Below, one piece after another: positions 34,842 to 42,999 of a stretch of 64,000 nt of DNA. Source of the DNA: Deltaproteobacteria bacterium (GTDB lineage: Bacteria; Myxococcota_A; Polyangia; Polyangiales; JADJMO01). The DNA is taken from positions 1-64,000 of the forward strand of contig JACPFM010000014.1 in assembly GCA_016182965.1 (NCBI GenBank), written 5' to 3'. Every line of letters begins with the position of its first letter. Position 1 is the first letter of the stretch. A program made the position numbers and the translations under genes. A model generated the notes under the pieces. It had not been told where the DNA came from, did not search any database, and worked only from the letters and a program-made list of their open reading frames with translations.

Positions 34842-34991
34842 GGGCCCCGCTCGTATCGAGTCGCCGGCCCGCGGTCAAAGAAGAAAGGTCCAACCGCGGC
34901 TCCGCCTCGCACGCCGGTGCGCGGGTGGGCTTGACCCCCGAGCCGGCGCCTCTACAGTCGGATTGTTCAAATCTTTTTGAAAGGTCCGAGC

Positions 34992-36083
34992 ATGGCCGCG
35001 CACCCGCAGGAAAATCACGGTTCCAAGCTCCCGTCGGGCGCGCGGGCAGGTCTCGAGGGCCTGTCCGAAGTCACGCGCGACCCCCGGGTCGACGACCGGG
35101 CGCGGGAGCGGCTCGAGGACGTCACCCGCGCGCTCTCGGTCGATCTCGCCTGGCTATCGACGGCCCTGGCCGACGCCTGCGATCTCGGTCCCTCGCCGGG
35201 ACGCGAGACGGCGGCGCACCTGGTCGGCGCCGGCGGCAAGCGCGTGCGCCCGGTGGCGGTCCTCCTGTCGGCTGCCGCGGCCAACGGCCTCGGCGGCGAT
35301 CGCGCCGGGCGGGCGCGGGCCGTGGCGCTGGCGTCCGAGCTGGTCCATTCGGCCACGCTGCTCCACGACGACGTGATCGACGACAGCCACGAGCGGCGCG
35401 GCCGGGAGACGGCGCGCGTCGTGTGGGGCAACGCGGTCTCGGTCCTCTCGGGCGATCTGCTGCTCACGCACGCGCTCGAGGTGGTGCACCCGCTCGGCGA
35501 CGGCCGGATCCTCGGCGACATGCTGGCGACGATGCGCAAGATGGTCGAAGGGGAGATCCTCCAGCTGCGCGGCCGCGCGTCGCTCGATCTCTCCGAGCTG
35601 ACCTACGAGCGCGTGGTGCAGGGCAAGACGGCCTCGCTCTTCGCGTGGGCCTGCCGCAGCGGCGCGCGCGCAGTTCACGGCGACGAGCGCGTCGCCTCGG
35701 CCCTCGGCGCCTACGGCGCGCACGTCGGGGTCGCCTTCCAGATCGTCGACGATCTGCTCGATCTGGTCGGCGATCCGCGCCGCACCGGCAAGTCGCTCCT
35801 CGCCGACGTCCGCGAGGGCAAGCCGACGCTGCCGCTCCTGCGCGCCATCGCGCGCGACGCGACGATCCTCGAACGGGTGCGCCTGGTCCGCGAGAACGGC
35901 GACGAGGCGCTGGCGGCCGAGATCGCCGCGGCGATCGTCCAGTCCGGAGCGATCGACGAGGTGCGCGCGCGCGCGATGTCCGAGTCGAGCCGCGCGCTGT
36001 CGGCGCTCGACGGGGTGCCGCGCGGCGCCGCGCGCGAGGCGCTCGCCAGGGTCGCCGAGGATCTCGCCGCGCGCCTCGCCTGA
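34992..36083 (+). CDS. Polyprenyl (long-chain trans-) diphosphate synthase
   Basis: A 363-residue all-helical isoprenyl synthase (IspB/HepT family). The first Asp-rich motif is LLHDDVIDDS and the second is FQIVDDLLDLVGD. GGKRVRP and GNAVSVLSGDLLLTHA are also present. It extends allylic diphosphates with IPP, giving quinone side chains or longer carriers. ATG 34992 follows GAAAGG. Element B3 begins immediately after the stop codon. Confidence 0.92.
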   Translation: MAAHPQENHGSKLPSGARAGLEGLSEVTRDPRVDDRARERLEDVTRALSVDLAWLSTALADACDLGPSPGRETAAHLVGAGGKRVRPVAVLLSAAAANGLGGDRAGRARAVALASELVHSATLLHDDVIDDSHERRGRETARVVWGNAVSVLSGDLLLTHALEVVHPLGDGRILGDMLATMRKMVEGEILQLRGRASLDLSELTYERVVQGKTASLFAWACRSGARAVHGDERVASALGAYGAHVGVAFQIVDDLLDLVGDPRRTGKSLLADVREGKPTLPLLRAIARDATILERVRLVRENGDEALAAEIAAAIVQSGAIDEVRARAMSESSRALSALDGVPRGAAREALARVAEDLAARLA

Positions 36084-36401
36084 GTCGTCAGTCGCAAAGT
36101 CGTCAGTCGTCAGTCTTCAGTCGTCAGCCTGGAGGGCGTCGCGGGGCCGGCGCCGGAGTGTCGGCCTGCGCGCTCGTCTTGCTGGTCGAAGGTCGAAGGT
36201 CGAAGGTCGAAGCGCAGCGAGAAGTCGCGAGCGGCCGGGGCCGCTGTCGTGGCGACGGCCGCGCTCCATCGGCGCCTTCCCGGCCCTCGACCTTCGACGT
36301 TCGACCCGGCTCGACACGTTGGAACCTCGCATCGACAACGACGGCGGGCTGACGACTGACGACTGACGACTGACGACTGGAACGACTGGACGACAGACGA
36401 C
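36084..36401. repeat. Heptanucleotide element B3 (GTCAGTC family), inverted arms with a nested C element
   Basis: The left B arm (36084-36127, slightly degenerate) starts at the stop codon of the polyprenyl synthase gene. The right B arm is 36348-36379, followed by degenerate units to 36401. A complete C-family inverted pair lies inside (36184-36307). The whole intergenic region is made of this nested structure. Confidence 0.9.
36184..36307. repeat. Heptanucleotide element C1 (GGTCGAA family), nested in B3
   Basis: Left arm 36184-36213 (four perfect GGTCGAA units) and right arm 36285-36307 in the opposite orientation, with about 71 bp between. Confidence 0.88.
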
Positions 36402-36420
36402 CGGTGTTAGAGTGGGCGCG

Positions 36421-37062
36421 ATGAGCCTTCCAGCTCGCGGCAAGGCCCCACCGCGAAAACGTCCGAAGGAGCCCGACGCGCCCTCCCACGGCCTCTCCGA
36501 CGCCGAGATCGCCGTCTCCGACGGCGTCGGTCGGCTGATGGAGTTCTGGGGGTTCAAGCGGAACATGGGCCGCGTGTGGGCGGTCATGTACCTCTCGCCC
36601 GCGCCGCTCACCGCCGCCGAGCTGAAGGATCAGCTGCAGATCTCCTCGGGCGCCGTGAGCATGACGCTCGCCGAGCTGATGCGCTGGGGCGTGGTGAAGA
36701 AGGTCTGGGTGCAGGGCGAGCGAAAGGACTTCTTCGTCGCCGAGACCGCGCTGTGGCGGATGATCTCCCGCGTGCTCGGCGAACGGGAGCGCGCCGAGAT
36801 CGGGAGCGCCGTCGAGTCGTTCGAGCAGGCCCTCGCCGCGCTCGAGGCACGCCGCAAGAGCGTCACGTCCGAGCCCGCGTCGCGCGCGCGCGAGGACGAG
36901 CAGCGCTCGCGGATCGACCTGCAGGTGCGCCGGGTCCGTGCGCTCCTCGAGCTGGCGAAGCTCGGTCGATCGCTGCTCGACGCGCTGCTCGACACGGCGA
37001 AGGTCGACGCCGAGCCGTTGACGCGCTTCCTGCTCGGTGGCGCAAGATCCGACCCGACGTGA
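36421..37062 (+). CDS. GbsR/MarR-family transcriptional regulator
   Basis: A 213-residue DNA-binding protein. FWGFKRNMGRVWAVMYLSP, LTAAELKDQLQISSGAVSMTL and RWGVVKKVWVQGERKDFFVA form the winged helix-turn-helix of the GbsR subgroup. A long helical C-terminus probably mediates dimerisation. Its stop overlaps the GTG start of the barrel gene that follows, so it may regulate its own operon. The ligand is unknown. Confidence 0.87.
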   Translation: MSLPARGKAPPRKRPKEPDAPSHGLSDAEIAVSDGVGRLMEFWGFKRNMGRVWAVMYLSPAPLTAAELKDQLQISSGAVSMTLAELMRWGVVKKVWVQGERKDFFVAETALWRMISRVLGERERAEIGSAVESFEQALAALEARRKSVTSEPASRAREDEQRSRIDLQVRRVRALLELAKLGRSLLDALLDTAKVDAEPLTRFLLGGARSDPT

Positions 37063-38522
37063 CCTCCCGCTCCCGGCTCGCGCTCCTGGCGACCGCCGCT
37101 CTCTGTCTCCTCGCGATCCCGCGCGAGGCAGGGGCGCAGTGCGTCCAGGGGGCGGCCGGCGAGGCGATCCGCTCGTGTCGGCTTCACATCGTGACGGGGC
37201 CGATCCTCGCCGGCGCCCGCGTGCTCGGCCTCGCCGGCGCCTACCAGGGCCTGGCCGAGGGGCTCGAGGGCTACGCGGTCAACTCCGCCGCGCCCGCGGT
37301 GCGCACGGCCTGGTCGCACGACTGGTTCGACTACGATCTCGACGCGTCGATCAGCATCCCCACGCCGTTCCGGCGCCTCGACGACCTCGAGTACGACGGC
37401 ATCAAGGAAGGCTTCGACTACAGCAAGTTCATCTTCCTGACGCTCGGGGCCAACGCGCAGCTCGGCCCGTGGGGCTTCGGCGTGTCGACCGACCTCACGC
37501 GCTTCGACCTCACGCCCGAGGCGCGCGCCGGCGAAGAGCGGTGGAGCGGGCTGCTCAGCCGAACGCGCCTGCTCGGCGCGCGCGCGCTCCTCGACGGCGA
37601 TCTCGTCATCGGCGGCGGCTTCCGCCACGTGGGCTTCGACATCTCCGGCACCGCGCCCGACGGCGGAACGCAGCGCGTCGTGGCGGTGTCCGGGTTCGCG
37701 CCGGAGCTCGGCCTCGTCTATCGCCCCGACGAGCACTGGTACCGCGTCGGCGCGACGTTCCGCTTCCCGGTGCAGAACGCGCGCACGAGCCCCGGCGATC
37801 AGGAGCGCGTGCAGCGCTGGTGGGTGCCGAGCTCGGTCAACCTGCCGTGGGAGATCGACTTCGGCGTCGCCATCCAGGGCGGCGCGCGTCCGCTCAACCT
37901 GCACTGGGTGAACCCGCACGACGAAGAAGACAAGCTGCGCGCCGACATCGCCAAGGCGCGCGACTCTCGCCACGCGCAGAACGCCGGAACGCTCGCCGGC
38001 ACGCCGCCGGAGCTGCGGGAGGCACGCGCCCGCGAGCTCGCCGAGGACGAGCGCGTCGTCCGCGAGAAGGAGGACCGCGAGCTCCGCGAGTTCGGCAAGC
38101 GCTACGCGAAGGCCGCTCGAGCGCGCTACCTCAAGCTCCCGCGCGACTACATCCTCTTCGCGCTCGGCATGCTGATCACCGGACCGACCGAGAACGGCAT
38201 CAGCCTCGAGTCTTTCTTCACGCAGCAGGTCACCCGGGCCGGCGCGGTGGTCACCTACTCGCCGCGCGCGAGCGTGGAGAGCGAGATCATCCCGAACCTG
38301 CTGCGCCCGCGCGTGGGCACGTACATCGAGCCGTCGCGCTTCACGCCGACGGCGGATTGGCGCGCGTTCCGGCAGCACGTCACCCTCGGCCTCGATGTCT
38401 ACCTCTTCCAGTGGACGGTGTTCGGCCTCTACGACGAGGGCACCGCGTGGCGCGTCACCACCGCGCTCGACGTGACCCACAACTACTGGAACTACGGCCT
38501 GTCGATCGGCATCTGGCGCTGA
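37059..38522 (+). CDS. Outer-membrane beta-barrel protein (FadL/OmpP1-like size)
   Basis: A 487-residue protein from a GTG that overlaps the preceding stop. Residues 1-26 are a signal peptide (LALLATAALCLLAIPREAGA). The mature part opens with GARVLGLAGAYQGLAEGLEGYAVNSAA, which resembles the start of FadL-type and other myxobacterial barrel proteins, and contains many alternating aromatic/hydrophobic strands, ending NYGLSIGIWR. A charged helical insertion lies at about 285-350. Probably an outer-membrane channel; the substrate is unknown. Confidence 0.72.
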   Translation: MTSRSRLALLATAALCLLAIPREAGAQCVQGAAGEAIRSCRLHIVTGPILAGARVLGLAGAYQGLAEGLEGYAVNSAAPAVRTAWSHDWFDYDLDASISIPTPFRRLDDLEYDGIKEGFDYSKFIFLTLGANAQLGPWGFGVSTDLTRFDLTPEARAGEERWSGLLSRTRLLGARALLDGDLVIGGGFRHVGFDISGTAPDGGTQRVVAVSGFAPELGLVYRPDEHWYRVGATFRFPVQNARTSPGDQERVQRWWVPSSVNLPWEIDFGVAIQGGARPLNLHWVNPHDEEDKLRADIAKARDSRHAQNAGTLAGTPPELREARARELAEDERVVREKEDRELREFGKRYAKAARARYLKLPRDYILFALGMLITGPTENGISLESFFTQQVTRAGAVVTYSPRASVESEIIPNLLRPRVGTYIEPSRFTPTADWRAFRQHVTLGLDVYLFQWTVFGLYDEGTAWRVTTALDVTHNYWNYGLSIGIWR

Positions 38523-38551
38523 GCCGGCGGGCGCGAGGGCGTCCGCTCGCA

Positions 38552-38587
38552 GGTGTGCTGGCCGGTGCGCTGGCCGGTGCGCTGGCA
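38552..38587. repeat. 12-bp tandem repeat, three copies
   Basis: Three copies of GGTGCGCTGGCC (the first and last with one change), followed by a degenerate fourth copy, lie between the barrel gene and pheT. The period matches the repeat at 28255 but the sequence differs. Confidence 0.8.
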
Positions 38588-38627
38588 GGTGCCATGGAAC
38601 CGCCGCCGTGCTACGCACGCCCGCGTC

Positions 38628-41159
38628 ATGAAGGTCTCCGTCGCCTGGTTGCGCGCGCTGATCCCGTCGCTCGAGAGCTCGTCCTCCGCCACTCTCGACA
38701 CCCGCGCGATCGCCGCGCGGCTGACCGGCGCCGGTCTCGAGGTCGAGGCGATCCACCGCTTCGGCGAGGGCCTCGAGCCGGTGGTCATCGCGCGCGTCAC
38801 CGGCGTGCGCCCGCACCCCACGCGCTCGGGGCTGCAGCTGGTCACCGTCGATCGGGGCAACGGCTCGCAGGAGGTGATTTGCGGCGCCAAGAACGTCCCG
38901 CTCCCCGGCGGCCTCGTGGTCCTCGCGCCGCTCGGCGCCGTGCTCCCGGCGGCCGCCGGCGGCCGCGGCATGACCATCGCGGCGCGCACCATCGCGGGCG
39001 TGGTCAGCGAGGGAATGCTCTGCTCCGAGAGCGAGCTCGGCATCGCGTTCGGCGCCCCCAAGGCCGCCGCCGGTGCCTCCGGCGAGGCCGAGACGCAGGG
39101 CGACGCCGGCATCCTGGTGCTGCCCGAAGAGTTCGCCGCGCCCGGCACGCCGCTGCGCGACGCCATCCCCACGGTGATCGACGACATCCTCGAGATCGGC
39201 GTCACCCCGAACCGCCCCGACGCGCTCGGCCACGTCGGCGTCGCGCGCGAGCTCGCCGCGCTGCTCGACGTGCCGTGGCGGTTCCCGACGGCATCCACGC
39301 CCGAGCGCGTCGACGAACATGCGACGGCTGATGTCGCGCGCGTCTCGATCGACGAGGCGGCGCGCGCGCGCTGCCCGCACTACGGCTCGCTCGCGGTGTT
39401 CTGCGCGACCATCGGCCCGTCGCCGCTGTGGATCCGCTACCGCCTGCACGCGCTCGGCGTGCGCTCGATCTCCAACGTCGTCGACGTCACCAACCTGGTG
39501 ATGCTCGAGTACGGCCACCCGCTGCACGCGTTCGATCTCGACCGGCTCGAGGGCCCGGGCATCCACGTGCGCCTCGCGCGTCCGGGCGAGGAGGTCGTCA
39601 CGCTCGACGGCGAGAAGCGCGCGCTGGTCGCCGACGATCTGGTCATCTGCGACGGCGGCCCCGACGGCGGCAAACCGGTCGCGCTCGCCGGCGTCATGGG
39701 CGCCGGAAACAGCGAGATCTCCGCCGGAACGAAGCGCGTGCTCATCGAGTGCGCCTACTTCGATCCGCGCACCGTTCGCCGCACGGCGCGACGCCACGGG
39801 CTGCACACCGAGTCGTCGCACCGCTTCGAGCGGGGCGTCGATCCGGCCGGGGTCGCGTCGGTGCTCGCGCAGGCGGGCGCGCTCACCGTGCACCTCGCGC
39901 ACGGCGCGGCGGCGAAGGAGCCGCTGCACGTCGTCGCGTCGACGCCGACCCGCACCGAGATCCCCCTCCGTCACTCCCGCCTCGAGCGCCTGCTCGGCGC
40001 GAAGATCGAGAAGATCGAGGCGCGCGGCATCCTCGAGCGCCTCGGCTGCGAGCTCCCCGAGTGGAGCGACGACGCGATGATGGTCCGCACGCCGACCCAT
40101 CGCCCCGATCTCGGCCGCGAGGTCGATCTCATCGAGGAGATCGCCCGCGTCCGCGGCTTCGACAGCATCCCGACCGAGACGCCCGCGATCCGGCCGCAGC
40201 CGCCGCGCGCGGTCGGCGTCGCCGAGCGCCGCGCCCGCCACGCCGCCCGCGATCTCGGCCTCTCCGAGGCGGTGTCCTACGGGTTCGCCTCGCCGCGCGA
40301 CCTCGAGATCCTCGGCGCGCCCGCGCCCGTCGTGCACCTGCAGAACCCCCTCGGCGAGGAGCGCAGCGTCATGCGCACCTCGCTCCTGCCGGGCCTGCTC
40401 GCGGCGCTCCGTCGCTCGCGTCACCGCGGGGAACGGCGCGTGCGCCTCTTCGAGGTCGGCATGCGCTTCCTCGCCGGCGGCCCCGAGGCGGCGAGCGGGT
40501 TGTGCGACGAGGTTCCGTCGGTCGCGGTGGTCCTCGCCGGCCCGCGCGACACCTGGCTCGGGCAGGGCGACGAGGTCGACGTCTGGGACGCCAAGGGCAT
40601 CGCCACCGAGATGGTGAGCCGCATGTCCGGCGCGCAGGTCGACGTCGTGCTCCTGCCGGCCGACGCGCGGCCCCCGCACCTCCACCCGCGCGGCGCGGCC
40701 GCCATCCTCGCCGGCATCGCCGACCGGATGGCCAACGTCGGCACGCTCGGGCCGCTGCACCCCGACGTCGTCGAGAAGCTCGAGCTCGACGGCACGGCGA
40801 TGGTCGTCGAGCTCGACCTGCGCGCGATCGAGGCGCTCGGCACGCCGACGCCGAAGTTCCAGGCGCTGCCGGCGGTGCCGGCGAGCACGCGCGACGTCGC
40901 GCTCGAGGTCGACGAGGCGCTGCTCGCGAGCGAGCTCTCGCGCGCCCTGCGCGAAGGCGCCGGGGCGCTCTGCGCGTCGGTCGAGGTGTTCGACGTCTAC
41001 CGCGGCAAGGGTGTGTCCGCGGGCCGCAAGTCGGTGGCGTTCCGGCTCACCTACCGCGATCCGAACGGCACCCGCACGCTCACCGACGCCGAGGTCGACG
41101 CGTCGAATCAGAAGGCCGTCGCGGCGACCAAGCCGCTCGGCGCCGTCCAGCGCGCGTGA
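38628..41159 (+). CDS. pheT: Phenylalanyl-tRNA synthetase beta subunit
   Basis: An 843-residue subunit of the cytoplasmic alpha2-beta2 enzyme. It begins MKVSVAWLRALIP, then has the EMAP/OB tRNA-binding domain (about 45-165), the B3/B4 editing domain (HYGSLAVFCATIGPSPLWIRYRL.., then RHGLHTESSHRFERGVDP), the B5 domain, the catalytic-like core (VRGFDSIPTE..YGFASPRDLEILG) and a C-terminal FDX-ACB anticodon-binding domain (ASTRDVALEVDEAL..FRLTYRDPNGTRTLTDAEVD). All domains are present at normal length. The alpha subunit gene pheS, usually directly upstream, is not in this window. Confidence 0.96.
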   Translation: MKVSVAWLRALIPSLESSSSATLDTRAIAARLTGAGLEVEAIHRFGEGLEPVVIARVTGVRPHPTRSGLQLVTVDRGNGSQEVICGAKNVPLPGGLVVLAPLGAVLPAAAGGRGMTIAARTIAGVVSEGMLCSESELGIAFGAPKAAAGASGEAETQGDAGILVLPEEFAAPGTPLRDAIPTVIDDILEIGVTPNRPDALGHVGVARELAALLDVPWRFPTASTPERVDEHATADVARVSIDEAARARCPHYGSLAVFCATIGPSPLWIRYRLHALGVRSISNVVDVTNLVMLEYGHPLHAFDLDRLEGPGIHVRLARPGEEVVTLDGEKRALVADDLVICDGGPDGGKPVALAGVMGAGNSEISAGTKRVLIECAYFDPRTVRRTARRHGLHTESSHRFERGVDPAGVASVLAQAGALTVHLAHGAAAKEPLHVVASTPTRTEIPLRHSRLERLLGAKIEKIEARGILERLGCELPEWSDDAMMVRTPTHRPDLGREVDLIEEIARVRGFDSIPTETPAIRPQPPRAVGVAERRARHAARDLGLSEAVSYGFASPRDLEILGAPAPVVHLQNPLGEERSVMRTSLLPGLLAALRRSRHRGERRVRLFEVGMRFLAGGPEAASGLCDEVPSVAVVLAGPRDTWLGQGDEVDVWDAKGIATEMVSRMSGAQVDVVLLPADARPPHLHPRGAAAILAGIADRMANVGTLGPLHPDVVEKLELDGTAMVVELDLRAIEALGTPTPKFQALPAVPASTRDVALEVDEALLASELSRALREGAGALCASVEVFDVYRGKGVSAGRKSVAFRLTYRDPNGTRTLTDAEVDASNQKAVAATKPLGAVQRA

Positions 41160-42935
41160 TCAGGCGCTGCGTCGCGCGTCCGCGATCGCGAGCAGCCGCA
41201 CGCGCAGCGCGGCGGACGAGCGGAGCGCGCGCGCCAGCACGTGCTCGCGGCCGAGGTCGCCGGCGAGCGTGATCAGCGCCTCGGCCGCCGCGAGCGGCGC
41301 GTCCTCGACGTCGCCGCGCAGCATCCCGATCACGCCCCGCGTGCGGGGGAGCATCGCGGCGCACAGGACCCGGACGGCGCGCTCGTGCGCGTCGGGCGTG
41401 GCGTAGGCGAGGGCGCAGGCGGCGGCGACGCGCAGGTCGTCCTCCGCTCGCGAGCGCGGATCGAGGATGGCGGCGATCCGCGCGACGGCCGCGCGATCGA
41501 TCGCGCCGGCGAGGCGGAGCGTGTCGAGCGCGGCGAGCTTCGGCCCGTCCTCTTCGCCCGCGAGCACCTCGAGCGGATCGGCGCGATCCGCGCGCTGCGG
41601 GTGCGGCAGGTCGAGCTGCGTGCGCATGGTGCGCGAGCCGGGCTGGATCGCCCGCAGCGCGCTGGCCAGCGCGGCGCCGTTCGGCGGACGCGCCGCGGGA
41701 TCCTTCGCCAGCGCCGCCAGCATGACCGCCTCGACGGGGCCGCCGAGATCCTGCCGGCGCCCGGAGGGAGGCGGCGGCGGCTCGCTGATGTGCGCCACGA
41801 GCGTGGCCATCGAGGTGGCGCGCACGAACGGCACGACGCCGGCGATCAACCGGTAGAGCATCACGCCGCACGCGTACACGTCCGCGGCCGGCCCGACTTC
41901 CTCGCCGCGACACTGCTCGGGCGCCATGTACTCCGGCGTCCCGGCGAGCACGGGGTGCGCGCCGGTCTGCGCGCCGGTCTGCGCGATCAGGGCGCGCGAG
42001 GCGAGGATCGCCAGACCGAAGTCGCAGACGACGACGCGCTCCTCGTGCGGCGTCCGCACCAGCATCACGTTCTCGGGCTTGATGTCTCGATGCACGACGC
42101 CGGCCTCGTGCGCGGCCCCGAGCGCGTCCGCGACCCGCGCCACGATCTCGACGGCGCGCCCGACGGCAAGCGGTCCGCGCGCGGCCTCCTCCTCGAGCGT
42201 GTGGCCCTCGAGCAGCTCCATGACCATGTAGCGCACGCCGCCGTCGTCCTCGGCGAAGTCGAGCACCCGCAGGATGCCGGGGTGATCGAGGCGCGAGACG
42301 GCGCGTGCCTCGCGGACGAAGCGCGCGGCGGCGGCGGCGTCCTGCTGGTCGGCGTGCAGCACCTTCACGGCGACGGGGCGGTCGAGCTTGATGTGCGTCG
42401 CGCGGTACACGACGCCCATCCCGCCCCGACCGATGCAGGCCTCGATCGCATAGCGACCGCCGAGCGTGCGCCCGAGCATCGGGTCCGCGGCGTCGGGATC
42501 GAGCCCGAGGATCTCGTGGGCGCGGCGCACCTCGTGGTGATCGAACGGGGACAGCCGCACCCGCGCGCGCCCGCCGATCGGGGCGCCGAGCGGGCGTCCC
42601 CACATCATCAGCGGCTCGTCGCTGCCCGGCAGGTGCAGCTCGACGAGGTGGCGACCTTCGCCGATCGCGGCGCCGTCTCCACCGCGCGAGGTTCGCTCGA
42701 TCGGGAGCAGCGAGGGCTTCCCGTCGAGCGCGTCGCGCACGACCGCCGCCGCCTCGTCGAGGCTCTTCAGCCGCGCGACGAGGACCGACGTGAGGTCCTG
42801 CGAGAGTCGGTCATTGGCGATGACTTGCGACACGGTCCGGTTGGTAGCGAACGCGATGCCATCGCCGACGGCGCCCGTTGGCGCGCCGTGCGTCGGCGCG
42901 AGCAGGGCGCGCGCGATGGGGCGCCGGTGTCGCAC
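41160..42935 (-). CDS. Cytoplasmic Ser/Thr protein kinase with C-terminal HEAT-like region
   Basis: A 591-residue kinase with no membrane span. Residues 1-150 do not match a family I recognise; they contain a hydrophilic module (SDEPLMMWGRPLGAPIGG) of unknown role. The kinase domain (about 155-425) has GRGGMGVVYRA, VAVKVL, HRDIKPENVML, CDFG and GTPEYMAPEQ, all intact. The last 140 residues are short Ala-rich helical repeats (AALDTLRLAGAI, AAACALAYATP, AAAEALITLAGD) like HEAT/PBS repeats. GTG 42935 is the first start in frame. It lies just downstream of dnaE2 on the same strand and abuts pheT tail to tail. Confidence 0.9.
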   Translation of the reverse strand: MRHRRPIARALLAPTHGAPTGAVGDGIAFATNRTVSQVIANDRLSQDLTSVLVARLKSLDEAAAVVRDALDGKPSLLPIERTSRGGDGAAIGEGRHLVELHLPGSDEPLMMWGRPLGAPIGGRARVRLSPFDHHEVRRAHEILGLDPDAADPMLGRTLGGRYAIEACIGRGGMGVVYRATHIKLDRPVAVKVLHADQQDAAAAARFVREARAVSRLDHPGILRVLDFAEDDGGVRYMVMELLEGHTLEEEAARGPLAVGRAVEIVARVADALGAAHEAGVVHRDIKPENVMLVRTPHEERVVVCDFGLAILASRALIAQTGAQTGAHPVLAGTPEYMAPEQCRGEEVGPAADVYACGVMLYRLIAGVVPFVRATSMATLVAHISEPPPPPSGRRQDLGGPVEAVMLAALAKDPAARPPNGAALASALRAIQPGSRTMRTQLDLPHPQRADRADPLEVLAGEEDGPKLAALDTLRLAGAIDRAAVARIAAILDPRSRAEDDLRVAAACALAYATPDAHERAVRVLCAAMLPRTRGVIGMLRGDVEDAPLAAAEALITLAGDLGREHVLARALRSSAALRVRLLAIADARRSA

Positions 42936-42999
42936 GACGTGCGCGGTGCGCTCGCGGCGACGCGGCGGGGCGCGCGTGACGCTTCAGCCTCCGGCCGCG

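Noticed and set aside
36630..40760. A 1376-codon open frame on the minus strand opposite pheT and its neighbours
   Set aside because: It is a GC-rich antisense frame: composition is Arg/Ala/Asp/Glu-rich without domain motifs, and PheT, the barrel protein and the GbsR regulator on the plus strand have full family signatures.
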